Source of the DNA: Paraflavitalea soli
GTDB taxonomy: Bacteria > Bacteroidota > Bacteroidia > Chitinophagales > Chitinophagaceae
Assembly (NCBI RefSeq): GCF_003555545.1
Contig: NZ_CP032157.1
Span: 748,546 to 812,545, forward strand
DNA length: 64,000 nt
Direction: 5' to 3'
Positions 36,167 to 46,824 of the stretch are shown in pieces. Each line of letters starts with the position of its first letter. The first letter of the stretch is position 1. A program made the position numbers and the translations under genes. Below the pieces are notes generated by a model. The model searched no databases, was not told the DNA's origin, and saw only the letters and a program-made list of their open reading frames with translations.

Positions 36167-36475
36167 CTACCACCTGTTATTGCGGCCACCACCGCCGCCA
36201 CCGAAATTCCTGCCGCCGCCACCGCCGCTTTCAGATCTTGGCTTGGCAACTGACACAGAAATGGTCCTGCCTTCTACTTCACGGCCGGAAAGCTTGGCAA
36301 TCGCTTCTTCTGCTTCCGCTGCCTGTGGCATTTCCACAAATCCAAAACCCCTGGATTTGCCGGTAACCCTGTCGGTGATCACCTTAGCAGAAGTGACTTC
36401 ACCAAAGGCGGCAAATAACGCATTCAGGTCTTCATCGGAAACGTGAAAACCGAGGTTTGAAACATACATGTTCAT
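36167..36475 (-). CDS. RRM-domain RNA-binding protein with Gly-rich tail (copy 1)
   Basis: 102 residues forming one RNA recognition motif. RNP2 is MYVSNLGF near the start and RNP1 is SRGFGFVEM at about 42-50, both with the aromatic residues that stack on RNA. The C-terminal tail (about 81-102) is a Gly/Arg/Asn run, as in cyanobacterial Rbp proteins. It probably acts as an RNA chaperone or cold-response factor. Two more RRM genes lie within the next kilobase. It is preceded by an unusually long 356-bp spacer. Confidence 0.95.
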   Translation of the reverse strand: MNMYVSNLGFHVSDEDLNALFAAFGEVTSAKVITDRVTGKSRGFGFVEMPQAAEAEEAIAKLSGREVEGRTISVSVAKPRSESGGGGGRNFGGGGGGRNNRW

Positions 36476-36831
36476 ACTGTAATATTAAAGTGTGATAAAT
36501 AACTGAGGCAGGACAATAAAAAGTAGCGACAAAAAAAGGATGCGGGAGAAAAAGAGAAGTGAAAAGGCCAATTACTTAATGTTGTACATCTCAGTTGTAT
36601 AGGGAAGATAACCATTAAAAGACATACAGCCAATTAATTAATGAGCTAAAATAGCGGTGGGGAGCGAGCGGTTGCTGCAGGAGCAGATCCCAAAATAAAT
36701 TAGCCCGAATGCTATTATTGATGTAGCTTTAGAACTATCCATATGACTTCTTATATATCCTGATCTGTTCTGCCTGCCCCTCTTCAGTTCCTGCATATGA
36801 TTAGTCTTGCACTACCAAAAAATAGTACTAT
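36476..36831. other. Divergent intergenic region, 356 bp, between two RRM genes
   Basis: It contains no recognisable gene. It must hold promoters for both flanking RRM genes; TACTTTTT on the minus strand near 36520-36527 is one mismatch from the -7 consensus. The length would allow long 5' leaders, as known for cold-induced RNA-binding protein genes, but I cannot show a structured leader by eye. Confidence 0.45.
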
Positions 36832-37062
36832 ATGCGCATCTTCGTAGGCAATTTAAGCGACCTGGCTACTGCCGATCATCTGTCAACCCTGTTTGTGAAA
36901 TTCGGCGAAGTGTTATCTGTTTACATTATGCCCGATGAGGTCAGCGGTCATTCTCTTGGTTACGGCTTTGTAGAGATGGAAAATGTGGCCGGCGCCATCG
37001 CCATATCTGAACTCGATAGCTGCCGGTTTATGAACCGCTATATGGATGTGAATGAATGTTGA
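36832..37062 (+). CDS. RRM-domain RNA-binding protein, short (copy 2)
   Basis: 76 residues, a single RRM with no Gly-rich tail. RNP2 is MRIFVGNLSD and RNP1 is LGYGFVEM, retaining the aromatic positions. The last beta strand ends abruptly (FMNRYMDVNEC), so the domain is slightly shorter than usual. It is convergent with copy 3, only 9 bp apart, and divergent from copy 1. Function is inferred from the domain only. Confidence 0.88.
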   Translation: MRIFVGNLSDLATADHLSTLFVKFGEVLSVYIMPDEVSGHSLGYGFVEMENVAGAIAISELDSCRFMNRYMDVNEC

Positions 37063-37071
37063 TGCAAGGCA

Positions 37072-37323
37072 TCAGTAATGAGGGTAAGCCGGTACTTCAC
37101 GTACACTGATCTTTTTGCCATCGATCATCGTCTGGTCCAGGGTTATGATAGCCTGCCTCGCCTGCGTTTCTACAGGCATATCCACAATGGCATGCCCTTT
37201 CGAACGGCCATTGAGCTTGTCCTTGATCACTTCTGCGGCATCTACAATGCCAAAAGCTGCAAATAACTTCCTGATATCTGAATCAATGACGTTCAGGCTA
37301 AGATTGTGTACCTGTATGTTCAT
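37072..37323 (-). CDS. RRM-domain RNA-binding protein, divergent (copy 3)
   Basis: 83 residues, one RRM. RNP2 is MNIQVHNLSLNV. RNP1 is degenerate: SKGHAIVDM in place of the usual GFGFVEM, so both aromatic positions are lost (His and Ile). RNA binding through the standard stacking surface is therefore doubtful. The fold otherwise looks complete (DIRKLFAAFGIVDAAEVIKD). It follows a 94-residue unknown gene on the same strand, separated by 63 bp that contain a 30-bp near-perfect palindrome. Confidence 0.85.
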   Translation of the reverse strand: MNIQVHNLSLNVIDSDIRKLFAAFGIVDAAEVIKDKLNGRSKGHAIVDMPVETQARQAIITLDQTMIDGKKISVREVPAYPHY

Positions 37324-37360
37324 ACTTTTAAAATGTTTGGTGGTTGTCGGGGCGGGTTTC

Positions 37361-37390
37361 TTAAAACAATGGTTGCAACAATTGGTTTAA
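37361..37390. promoter_or_regulatory. 30-bp near-perfect palindrome upstream of RRM copy 3
   Basis: TTAAAACAATGGTTG and CAACAATTGGTTTAA are complementary at 13 of 15 positions with no spacer. The dyad starts 38 bp upstream of the RRM start and overlaps the stop codon of the preceding gene. Its form suggests an operator more than a terminator, as there is no loop and no T-tract. Confidence 0.45.
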
Positions 37391-37671
37391 TCTGCTTCGT
37401 ACATATATTGTTCGCGAAGCCAGTTAAAAACACCCATCTCACTTTTGATCGTGGTGGGCAATTCTTTCAGCATCAGCGTTTCGAGTTTACGACCCTGATC
37501 GATCGTCAGTTTGCCGATCGCTTCCCCAAAATAATTGATGATGTACAATACCTGAAGGCCATTGAACGGATCAAATAAGCGGCGGCCGGGACTTCCTGAA
37601 AAGGCTGTTCCTACAGGAGCTGTAAGCCAATGGTAATGATTGCCAGCCAGGTGTTCTTTAAGAAAGGACAT
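37387..37671 (-). CDS. Hypothetical protein
   Basis: 94 residues, no signal peptide and no membrane segment. The middle (FDPFNGLQVLYIINYFGEAI) is hydrophobic and the rest mixed helix and loop. Its strand and 63-bp spacing put it upstream of RRM copy 3, possibly in one transcript. I do not recognise a family. The frame is open and has Bacteroidota-like composition, and no better gene occupies the region. Confidence 0.6.
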   Translation of the reverse strand: MSFLKEHLAGNHYHWLTAPVGTAFSGSPGRRLFDPFNGLQVLYIINYFGEAIGKLTIDQGRKLETLMLKELPTTIKSEMGVFNWLREQYMYEAD

Positions 37672-37748
37672 AATTGTTGTTTATAGTTGAACACCGGCTA
37701 CTGATCAAGAAAGTAAAAAGGAGGTCTGCTACTGTTTGAAAACATCAA

Positions 37749-37799
37749 CCGGGATTGCGCTAAAGGTAACCTTTTAGCACCAATCCCGGCTTTTTATTT
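37749..37799 (+). terminator. Plus-strand terminator-like hairpin without an upstream gene
   Basis: CCGGGATTG (37749-37757) pairs with CAATCCCGG (37781-37789), with an inner GCTAAA/TTTAGC stem, followed by CTTTTTATTTG on the plus strand. Both neighbouring genes are on the minus strand, for which the T-tract is poor. Confidence 0.6.
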
Positions 37800-37821
37800 G
37801 GAATGCAAAGGGGCGGGTTTT

Positions 37822-38736
37822 CTAAACCTGCACGCCTGCCCTGGCAAGCCTGTAAAGGGCCACCTGCTGCTGCTGTTCGAACACGAAATTGCCCGAATTC
37901 AACCGCCAGTTTGTATATATGGGGAAATGATATTGTTGATTATTATCGGCAATTGCTGCCTGGGCTGTTTGCAAGCCGGGAAAATTGGGGTCAGTTGTCG
38001 GCTGAGTTGCCTCAAACTGTGCCCCATAGGCAAACAGATTATAGTCTACACCCGGATAATTGGAGGGCGTGGTTCCTCCGTAGAGCTGAAGGTTCAGCCA
38101 GTCCACATTGTCATTGACAGGAGCTGCATCCAGGTTGTCTCCGGTGACCGGTGAAATGATGAGGTAATAATGCTTCTTATTTTCCTTCTCCAGTTGATTG
38201 AATTGCTGGCGGATAGCATATAACAACAGGCTCATTTGAGCTGCGGTGATTGATCCGGAAAGCGGCGGTTCCCAATCAAAATCAAATCCATCCAAACCAT
38301 ATCCCTGGATCGCAATGGCCAGGTTCCTTGCAAAGACGGCGGCGCATTGCGCATCGGTGAGGCCAGGTACGGTGAAGATATTTGACAAGGTTGGTTTATA
38401 TCCCCAGTCCAGTGTAAAAATGAATTTTATGCCTGGATTCTGTATCCGTGCATCACGGATTATGAATTGCAGGTAATCCTTATTGGTATAGCCGCCCGGA
38501 TGGGCTGGAATGGGCGTTGCAGGTTCGCCCATCGTAAGAGTATAGGCCGGTGCTCCCGCACTATGCGGCATGGTAGTGGCAAAACAAATATGCAGGAAAT
38601 CTACGGATTGGTAAACGTTGTTGCGGATCAAAGACTGGTAACAACTGTCATTGGAGTAATAATTGGTACCTGGCAAATAATCGTCATTGAGGAATATCCA
38701 GGCGTTGACGAAGCGTGCAGGAGCAGCATTTTCCAT
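37822..38736 (-). CDS. GH18 family glycosidase (chitinase-like)
   Basis: 304 residues of a TIM-barrel GH18 enzyme. The catalytic motif DGFDFDWE is intact (D149, D152, D154, E156), and SPVTGDNLDA and WLNLQLYGG supply the usual later strands. Chitinase or endo-beta-N-acetylglucosaminidase activity is expected. It has no signal peptide (starts MENAAPARFVNAWIFLNDDY), which is odd for this family. The start is 191 bp from an operator-like site shared with the divergent sugar kinase gene. Confidence 0.88.
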   Translation of the reverse strand: MENAAPARFVNAWIFLNDDYLPGTNYYSNDSCYQSLIRNNVYQSVDFLHICFATTMPHSAGAPAYTLTMGEPATPIPAHPGGYTNKDYLQFIIRDARIQNPGIKFIFTLDWGYKPTLSNIFTVPGLTDAQCAAVFARNLAIAIQGYGLDGFDFDWEPPLSGSITAAQMSLLLYAIRQQFNQLEKENKKHYYLIISPVTGDNLDAAPVNDNVDWLNLQLYGGTTPSNYPGVDYNLFAYGAQFEATQPTTDPNFPGLQTAQAAIADNNQQYHFPIYTNWRLNSGNFVFEQQQQVALYRLARAGVQV

Positions 38737-39040
38737 TGTACTTTTTTTGAAGATGATTAGATAAGGTATTCATGTAGTGTACCGGAAAATTGCTAAAACA
38801 AATCTATTCCGTTTAACGGGTAAAAACAAGCGTAGAAATACCTGCCGAAGGATGTATACTTTCTGATTATTGAAAAGGCGCCTGGCTGCCCAGGGTGTCC
38901 AGGAACTGGAGTCCCCCGCTTTAAAATGCACAACCGGTTGCACAGCAATTTTGCCACGGAGTCCAGTAAATTCGATGCCGTATAAAAGCGACTAGACCTG
39001 CTTTTATGCTTTTACAGAATCAAAGAGCAGCATTAACCTT
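38737..39040. other. Divergent intergenic region, 304 bp
   Basis: Between the GH18 gene and the NahK-like kinase gene. It contains the LacI-type operator candidate at 38927-38944. No other gene is seen; promoters for both sides must be here but no exact consensus was found. Confidence 0.55.
38927..38944. promoter_or_regulatory. LacI-type operator candidate, site 1 (before the kinase)
   Basis: TGCACAACCGGTTGCACA contains the 10-bp palindrome CAACCGGTTG with a central CpG, as in most LacI-family operators. It ends 97 bp before the kinase start. ACCGGTTGCACA is repeated exactly at site 3 (46722-46733). Confidence 0.6.
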
Positions 39041-40123
39041 ATGTTTAAGAATATTCTGGCAGCGTATGGCCTGGAGATTGGTGATGTCTTTATGCAGGAG
39101 TTTGGCATAGGCCTTATCAATAAAACCTGGAAAGTAGAGAAAAGTGACCGCACAGCTTCCTATATCCTTCAAAGGATCAACCACTCTATATTTAAGCGCC
39201 CGGATGATATAGCCTTCAATGTGTCCTATATTGCGCGCTTCCTCCAACAGCACCACCCGGACTACTTGTTTATTACACCCCTGACTACGGTGGATGGAAA
39301 AGAGTTGTATTATGATGAACAGCATGGGTATTTCAGGCTGGCCCCCTTTCTCGAAAATTCCTGTACGATCAATACGGTCAATACGCCGAGGCAGGCTTTT
39401 GAAGCAGCCCGCCAGTTTGGCCAGTTCACCAGTTTGTGTTCGCGGCTTGACCCGGCAAAACTGAAGATCACGATCCCTGATTTTCACAACCTGCCTTTCC
39501 GCTACCAGCAGTTCCGGGAAGCCCTGGAGCAGGGGAATAAAGACCGACGGTCTGAAACGCAGGACCTGATCGGTTTTTTACAGGCGCATGCGGGTATTAT
39601 GACTACCTATACCGATATCCTGCAAAACCGGTCCTTTGGCATACGGGTTACCCACCACGATACCAAGATCAGCAATGTATTGTTTGATGCTGTGGACAAT
39701 GGCCTTTGTGTGATTGACCTCGATACGCTGATGCCGGGCTATTTTATCAGCGATGTGGGGGATATGATGCGTACTTACCTGTGCCCGGTCAACGAAGAAG
39801 AAACGGACATGAGCAGTATTGGCGTGCGGGAAGATTATTTCCAGTCGATCGTTACGGGATATTTGTCGGCCATGAAGCCCTTGCTCAGCCGCGATGAAAA
39901 ACATCATTTTGTGTATGCGGGTAAATTCATGATCTATATGCAGGCCCTGCGGTTTTTGACGGATTACCTCAACAACGATGTGTATTATGGCGCCCGCTAT
40001 GAACGCCACAATGTGGTGCGTGCCGAAAACCAGGTAGTACTCTTACAAAAGTTGCTCGACAAAGAACCCATACTCAACGGCATCGTCACCGACGCCTTGT
40101 ACACCACTGTTCCTGGCATGTAA
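39041..40123 (+). CDS. N-acetylhexosamine 1-kinase-like phosphotransferase (NahK-like)
   Basis: 360 residues of the aminoglycoside phosphotransferase fold. The catalytic loop is THHDTKISNVLFD (205-216, Asp207) and the metal-binding motif is VIDLDTLMPG (225-233). Together these resemble NahK, which phosphorylates GlcNAc or GalNAc at C1, more than general APH proteins. Cytoplasmic. The downstream genes encode a beta-galactosidase and a GH109-type enzyme, which fits salvage of N-acetylhexosamine released outside. The substrate remains inferred; homoserine or choline kinases share the fold. Confidence 0.82.
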   Translation: MFKNILAAYGLEIGDVFMQEFGIGLINKTWKVEKSDRTASYILQRINHSIFKRPDDIAFNVSYIARFLQQHHPDYLFITPLTTVDGKELYYDEQHGYFRLAPFLENSCTINTVNTPRQAFEAARQFGQFTSLCSRLDPAKLKITIPDFHNLPFRYQQFREALEQGNKDRRSETQDLIGFLQAHAGIMTTYTDILQNRSFGIRVTHHDTKISNVLFDAVDNGLCVIDLDTLMPGYFISDVGDMMRTYLCPVNEEETDMSSIGVREDYFQSIVTGYLSAMKPLLSRDEKHHFVYAGKFMIYMQALRFLTDYLNNDVYYGARYERHNVVRAENQVVLLQKLLDKEPILNGIVTDALYTTVPGM

Positions 40124-40124
40124 A

Positions 40125-43495
<3,371 letters not shown>

Positions 43496-43497
43496 AC

Positions 43498-43544
43498 CAT
43501 TGTCAGGGTGAGCCGCCCTTCAAGGGCGACCCACCCTGACAATG
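43498..43544. repeat. REP-like hairpin, copy 1
   Basis: Arms of 23 nt (43498-43520 and 43522-43544; core GTCAGGGTGAGCCGCCCTT) pair at 21 positions. The only two mismatches are A-C, which become G-U in a minus-strand RNA. It lies 2 bp after the beta-galactosidase stop and may also act as a terminator-like structure. Confidence 0.75.
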
Positions 43545-43550
43545 ACGACA

Positions 43551-43596
43551 CACCCTTCAAGGGCGACCCACCCTTCAAGGGCGAACCACCCTGGGT
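43551..43596. repeat. Partial tandem copies of the REP-like hairpin
   Basis: ACCCTTCAAGGGCGACCCA is followed directly by CCCTTCAAGGGCGAACCACC. Both repeat the right half of copy 1 (about 19 nt each), ending CACCCTGGG before the DUF3472 gene. Confidence 0.65.
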
Positions 43597-43605
43597 TAAA
43601 CTAAA

Positions 43606-44931
43606 ATGATTATGAAACAGTTTATCTTATTACCGGCACTCATAGGCACCCTCGCGGTGGTATTGCCGGCTTTTCATACAGCGCCGGAGGTACCCGGCAG
43701 GCATACTACACCTGCTGAAACGATCATACTGCCACTGGGCGGCAATACCTGGGTGCAGGGGGCTACGGAAAAGAGACGGCTGCTCACCGCCAATGGTATT
43801 GAGAACTGGAACAACAAAGACATATCCTTTACGACGTATGTGCGCATCAATACGCCCGGTACCATGCAGGTGAAGCTAAAAGGCAAAGCCAGCCAGCCGA
43901 GCCAGCTCATCATGACGATTGCCGGCAATAAGAAGACCCTCACGCTTAGCGCAGCGGGTGCCCAGTGGACGAATGCAGGGGAGTGGATCTTGAAAGACAC
44001 TGGTTATATCGCTATTCAATTGGCAGCAGCCGGTAAGGTAGACGACCGGGTGATCAATATCAGTGATTATGAACTGAGCGGTACGGCCATCAATAGTGCT
44101 ACTGCTTTTGTGAAAAACAATGAAGGTAATTTCTTTTATTGGGGTCGTCGTGGCCCTTCGGTGCATCTGAACTATGCTTTTGCCGATAGCATCCAGGCCG
44201 AATGGTTTTACAATGAGATCACCGTACCTGCCAGTCAGGATGTGATCGGTTCTTACTATATGGCCAACGGATTTGGCGAAGGTTACTTTGGCATCCAGGT
44301 CAACTCTGCTACGGAAAGAAGGATACTTTTTTCTGTATGGAGCCCCTTTTCCACGGATGATCCCAAAAGCATTCCCGAAGACCAGCGCATCACGATGCTG
44401 AAAAAAGGCGCCGAGGTACATGCCGGTGAATTTGGTAATGAAGGCTCGGGCGGACAAAGTTACCTGCGCTTTCCCTGGAAAGCGGGGCTTACGTATGGTT
44501 TCCTGCTGAGGGGTGTGCCCGATGGCAACAACAATACGACCTATACTGCTTATTTCCATGACCCGGAGCAAGGCAAATGGCTGTTGATCGCTTCCTTCAA
44601 AAGACCCAAGACGAACAAACACCTCACCCGTTTCCATTCTTTCCTGGAGAACTTCAATCCTGATCAGGGTAACCTCGAAAGAAGGGTATTGTTTGGCAAC
44701 CAGTGGATACGGGATGTGAAAGGTAACTGGATCGCCCTCAAAACGGCTGGCTTTACTTATGATAATACGGCTGCCAAAGGCTACCGGAAAGATTATGCGG
44801 GTGGTGTGGAAGGCAATCGTTTTTATCTGAAGAACTGCGGTTTCTTCAATCAAAGCACACCTTATAGAAGTTCTTTCACCCGCACAGGTGATAACAAGGC
44901 GCCGGTGATCGACTTTGATAAGCTGCCATAG
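43606..44931 (+). CDS. DUF5077/DUF3472 domain secreted protein
   Basis: 441 residues with a signal peptide (about 1-25; an alternative ATG at 43612 gives MKQFILLPALIGTLAVVLPA). A DUF5077 beta-sandwich spans about 38-165 (ILPLGGNTWVQGATEKRRLL) and a DUF3472 domain about 170-360 (GYFGIQVNSATERRILFSVW, LRGVPDGNNNTTYTAYFHDP). Both are found with polysaccharide-degrading enzymes and are probably carbohydrate-binding. No catalytic residues are assigned. The last 100 residues hold Trp/Tyr-rich repeats (YRKDYAGGVEGNRFYLKNCG). Confidence 0.87.
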   Translation: MIMKQFILLPALIGTLAVVLPAFHTAPEVPGRHTTPAETIILPLGGNTWVQGATEKRRLLTANGIENWNNKDISFTTYVRINTPGTMQVKLKGKASQPSQLIMTIAGNKKTLTLSAAGAQWTNAGEWILKDTGYIAIQLAAAGKVDDRVINISDYELSGTAINSATAFVKNNEGNFFYWGRRGPSVHLNYAFADSIQAEWFYNEITVPASQDVIGSYYMANGFGEGYFGIQVNSATERRILFSVWSPFSTDDPKSIPEDQRITMLKKGAEVHAGEFGNEGSGGQSYLRFPWKAGLTYGFLLRGVPDGNNNTTYTAYFHDPEQGKWLLIASFKRPKTNKHLTRFHSFLENFNPDQGNLERRVLFGNQWIRDVKGNWIALKTAGFTYDNTAAKGYRKDYAGGVEGNRFYLKNCGFFNQSTPYRSSFTRTGDNKAPVIDFDKLP

Positions 44932-44935
44932 CGTA

Positions 44936-44968
44936 AGGGTGGGTCGCCCTCCGGGGGCGGCTCACCCT
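44936..44968. repeat. REP-like hairpin, copy in opposite orientation
   Basis: AGGGTGGGTCGCCCTC (44936-44951) and GGGGGCGGCTCACCCT (44953-44968) pair at 13 of 16 positions, with G-U for the rest on the plus strand. It is the same element as at 43498-43544, inverted, placed right after the DUF3472 stop. Confidence 0.7.
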
Positions 44969-45000
44969 GTAGTTCAACCTAAATAGAAAAACAACCAACT

Positions 45001-45636
45001 ATGAAGCAATTAACGGTTCCACACCTTTCAATCAAAGATCCGCAGGATATGCAGGAACTGGATCGGCTGTTGAATGCCCTGCCCAGGCAGTTAATTGCGG
45101 AAGTTCCCTGGCAGGACTATCCTTACAAGCCTGCTGTTGAGTTTGTGATCGGTTATCATGAAAGCTACCTTTTCCTTAAATATTTTGTAGCAGAAAAGGC
45201 CATCCGTGCGGTGGCCAACCAGGTCAATGGCAAGGTGTGGGAAGATAGTTGTGTGGAGTTCTTCATCAGCTTTGACGATGTGGCCTATTACAACCTGGAG
45301 TTCAATTGTATTGGCACCAGCCTGATAGGGTTTGGGCCTTCTAAATCGGAGCGCAATATGCTGCCGGCGCCCATTGTTGAGCAAATCGTTACACATACAG
45401 CCATCACGCGGCAGCCAGCTAAGAAATTGGTGCAGTGGGAACTTACGATCGCTATTCCCGTCACCAGTTTTATACATCACCAGCCACTTACCTTATCCGG
45501 CCGGCAATGCCGGGCTAATTTTTATAAATGCGGGGACCAGTTGCCCGAGCCTCATTTTGTAAGCTGGCGTGTTGTCGACTCGGCAACGCCCAATTTTCAT
45601 GTGCCGGCCAGCTTTGGGAGCCTGCGTTTTGAATAG
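45001..45636 (+). CDS. CBM9-like carbohydrate-binding protein
   Basis: 211 residues with no signal peptide, forming one carbohydrate-binding module family 9-like domain: the central stretch VWEDSCVEFFISFDDVAYYN, then LEFNCIGTSLIGFGPSK, and the end FYKCGDQLPEPHFVSWRVV match the pattern of Bacteroidota 'CBM9-like' proteins that occur near glycosidases. It starts 69 bp after the DUF3472 stop and 29 bp before the LacI gene, so a common transcript with them is likely. Sugar-binding residues are not assigned. Confidence 0.82.
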   Translation: MKQLTVPHLSIKDPQDMQELDRLLNALPRQLIAEVPWQDYPYKPAVEFVIGYHESYLFLKYFVAEKAIRAVANQVNGKVWEDSCVEFFISFDDVAYYNLEFNCIGTSLIGFGPSKSERNMLPAPIVEQIVTHTAITRQPAKKLVQWELTIAIPVTSFIHHQPLTLSGRQCRANFYKCGDQLPEPHFVSWRVVDSATPNFHVPASFGSLRFE

Positions 45637-45665
45637 CTATTGGTCACGTTCTTAAATATGTACTC

Positions 45666-46700
45666 ATGGATAACAAATTGCCTACCGTTAAAGAGATTGC
45701 CCGCCGGCTCAACGTGTCTGTATCTACCGTTTCCAGGGCCTTGAGCGATCATCCGCGTATTGGTCTTCGTACGAAAACGAAGGTGCAGGAACTGGCTAAG
45801 GAAATGAACTATGAGCCCAACGCCAAAGCCATTTTCTTCAAGCAACGGAAATCTTTCATTGTAGGCGTTATCCTGCCTTATATCCGCGAAGAGTTCTTCT
45901 CCGAAGCCATCAGCGGTATTGAAGCCGCAGCAATGGAACATGAGTACACCATCCTGTTTGGACAAAGCTACGACAACCCCGAGCGGGAAAAGCAGGTGGT
46001 AGATACCATGAAGAAGCAACGGGTGGATGGCCTTATCATTTCCCTGTCCAAGCAAACCAATAAATACGAGCACCTCCAGGCATTAGACAAATACGATATA
46101 CCGGTTGTCTATTTTGATCGGGTGCCTGCCATCGAGAATGTGCACAAAGTATATTGCGACCTGTACCAGGGGACTACGGAAATGGTGAACTGGCTGTTCA
46201 ACCGGGGGTATCGCCGGGTTGCGTTCATCAATGGTCCTGAGAAGTTACAGGCCAGCAAAGAAAGATTGAAAGGGTACCTGGAAGGTGTGACCAGGCAAAA
46301 GCTCAAGATCGATATGCAGATGGTAGAAACTACGGATCTGTCCAAAGAAAGCACCCACCAGGCTATGAAGAAACTGCTGTCGCTGAAGAACAGGCCGCAT
46401 GCCATTGTTACCTTCAATGATTATGTGCACATGGATGCGGTACAATATGCAGAACAGCATAATGTACAGATCAATAAAGACATTGCATTTGTAAGTTATG
46501 CCAACCTGCCTATAACCAGTTATACAGCCTTTCCGCCACTGGCTTCCATTGAACAATATCCTTATGGGCAAGGCAAGAAAGCCATGGAACTGATGATCAG
46601 GATCCTCCAGGAGAAATCTGCCGGAACTACTGTTCCCGATACGCACCATACTGAAAAGGTAATGCCTACACTCGTAATGCACCATCCTGTAGCGAGGTAA
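45666..46700 (+). CDS. LacI family transcriptional regulator
   Basis: 344 residues. The N-terminal helix-turn-helix (TVKEIARRLNVSVSTVSRAL) and hinge (about 2-58) are typical LacI, followed by a periplasmic-binding-protein-like sensor domain (about 60-340; VGVILPYIREEFFSEAISGI). It lies inside the glycan cluster, and near-identical operator-like sites occur before the kinase, beta-galactosidase and GH109 genes, so it is the likely regulator of all three. The effector is inferred to be a sugar of the pathway. No such site was found before its own operon. Confidence 0.94.
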   Translation: MDNKLPTVKEIARRLNVSVSTVSRALSDHPRIGLRTKTKVQELAKEMNYEPNAKAIFFKQRKSFIVGVILPYIREEFFSEAISGIEAAAMEHEYTILFGQSYDNPEREKQVVDTMKKQRVDGLIISLSKQTNKYEHLQALDKYDIPVVYFDRVPAIENVHKVYCDLYQGTTEMVNWLFNRGYRRVAFINGPEKLQASKERLKGYLEGVTRQKLKIDMQMVETTDLSKESTHQAMKKLLSLKNRPHAIVTFNDYVHMDAVQYAEQHNVQINKDIAFVSYANLPITSYTAFPPLASIEQYPYGQGKKAMELMIRILQEKSAGTTVPDTHHTEKVMPTLVMHHPVAR

Positions 46701-46718
46701 GCGGGATGGCCATTTTGC

Positions 46719-46733
46719 GCTACCGGTTGCACA
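46719..46733. promoter_or_regulatory. LacI-type operator candidate, site 3 (before GH109)
   Basis: GCTACCGGTTGCACA shares 12 consecutive bases (ACCGGTTGCACA) with site 1. It ends 92 bp before the start of the GH109-type gene. Confidence 0.5.
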
Positions 46734-46824
46734 CAGGAAAACAACGGGAGATGCTTAATATTGGTCATTGAGCAAGTGTATGCTCATGGCAACAGATTGA
46801 AACAACCCAAACATATTATTCTCC

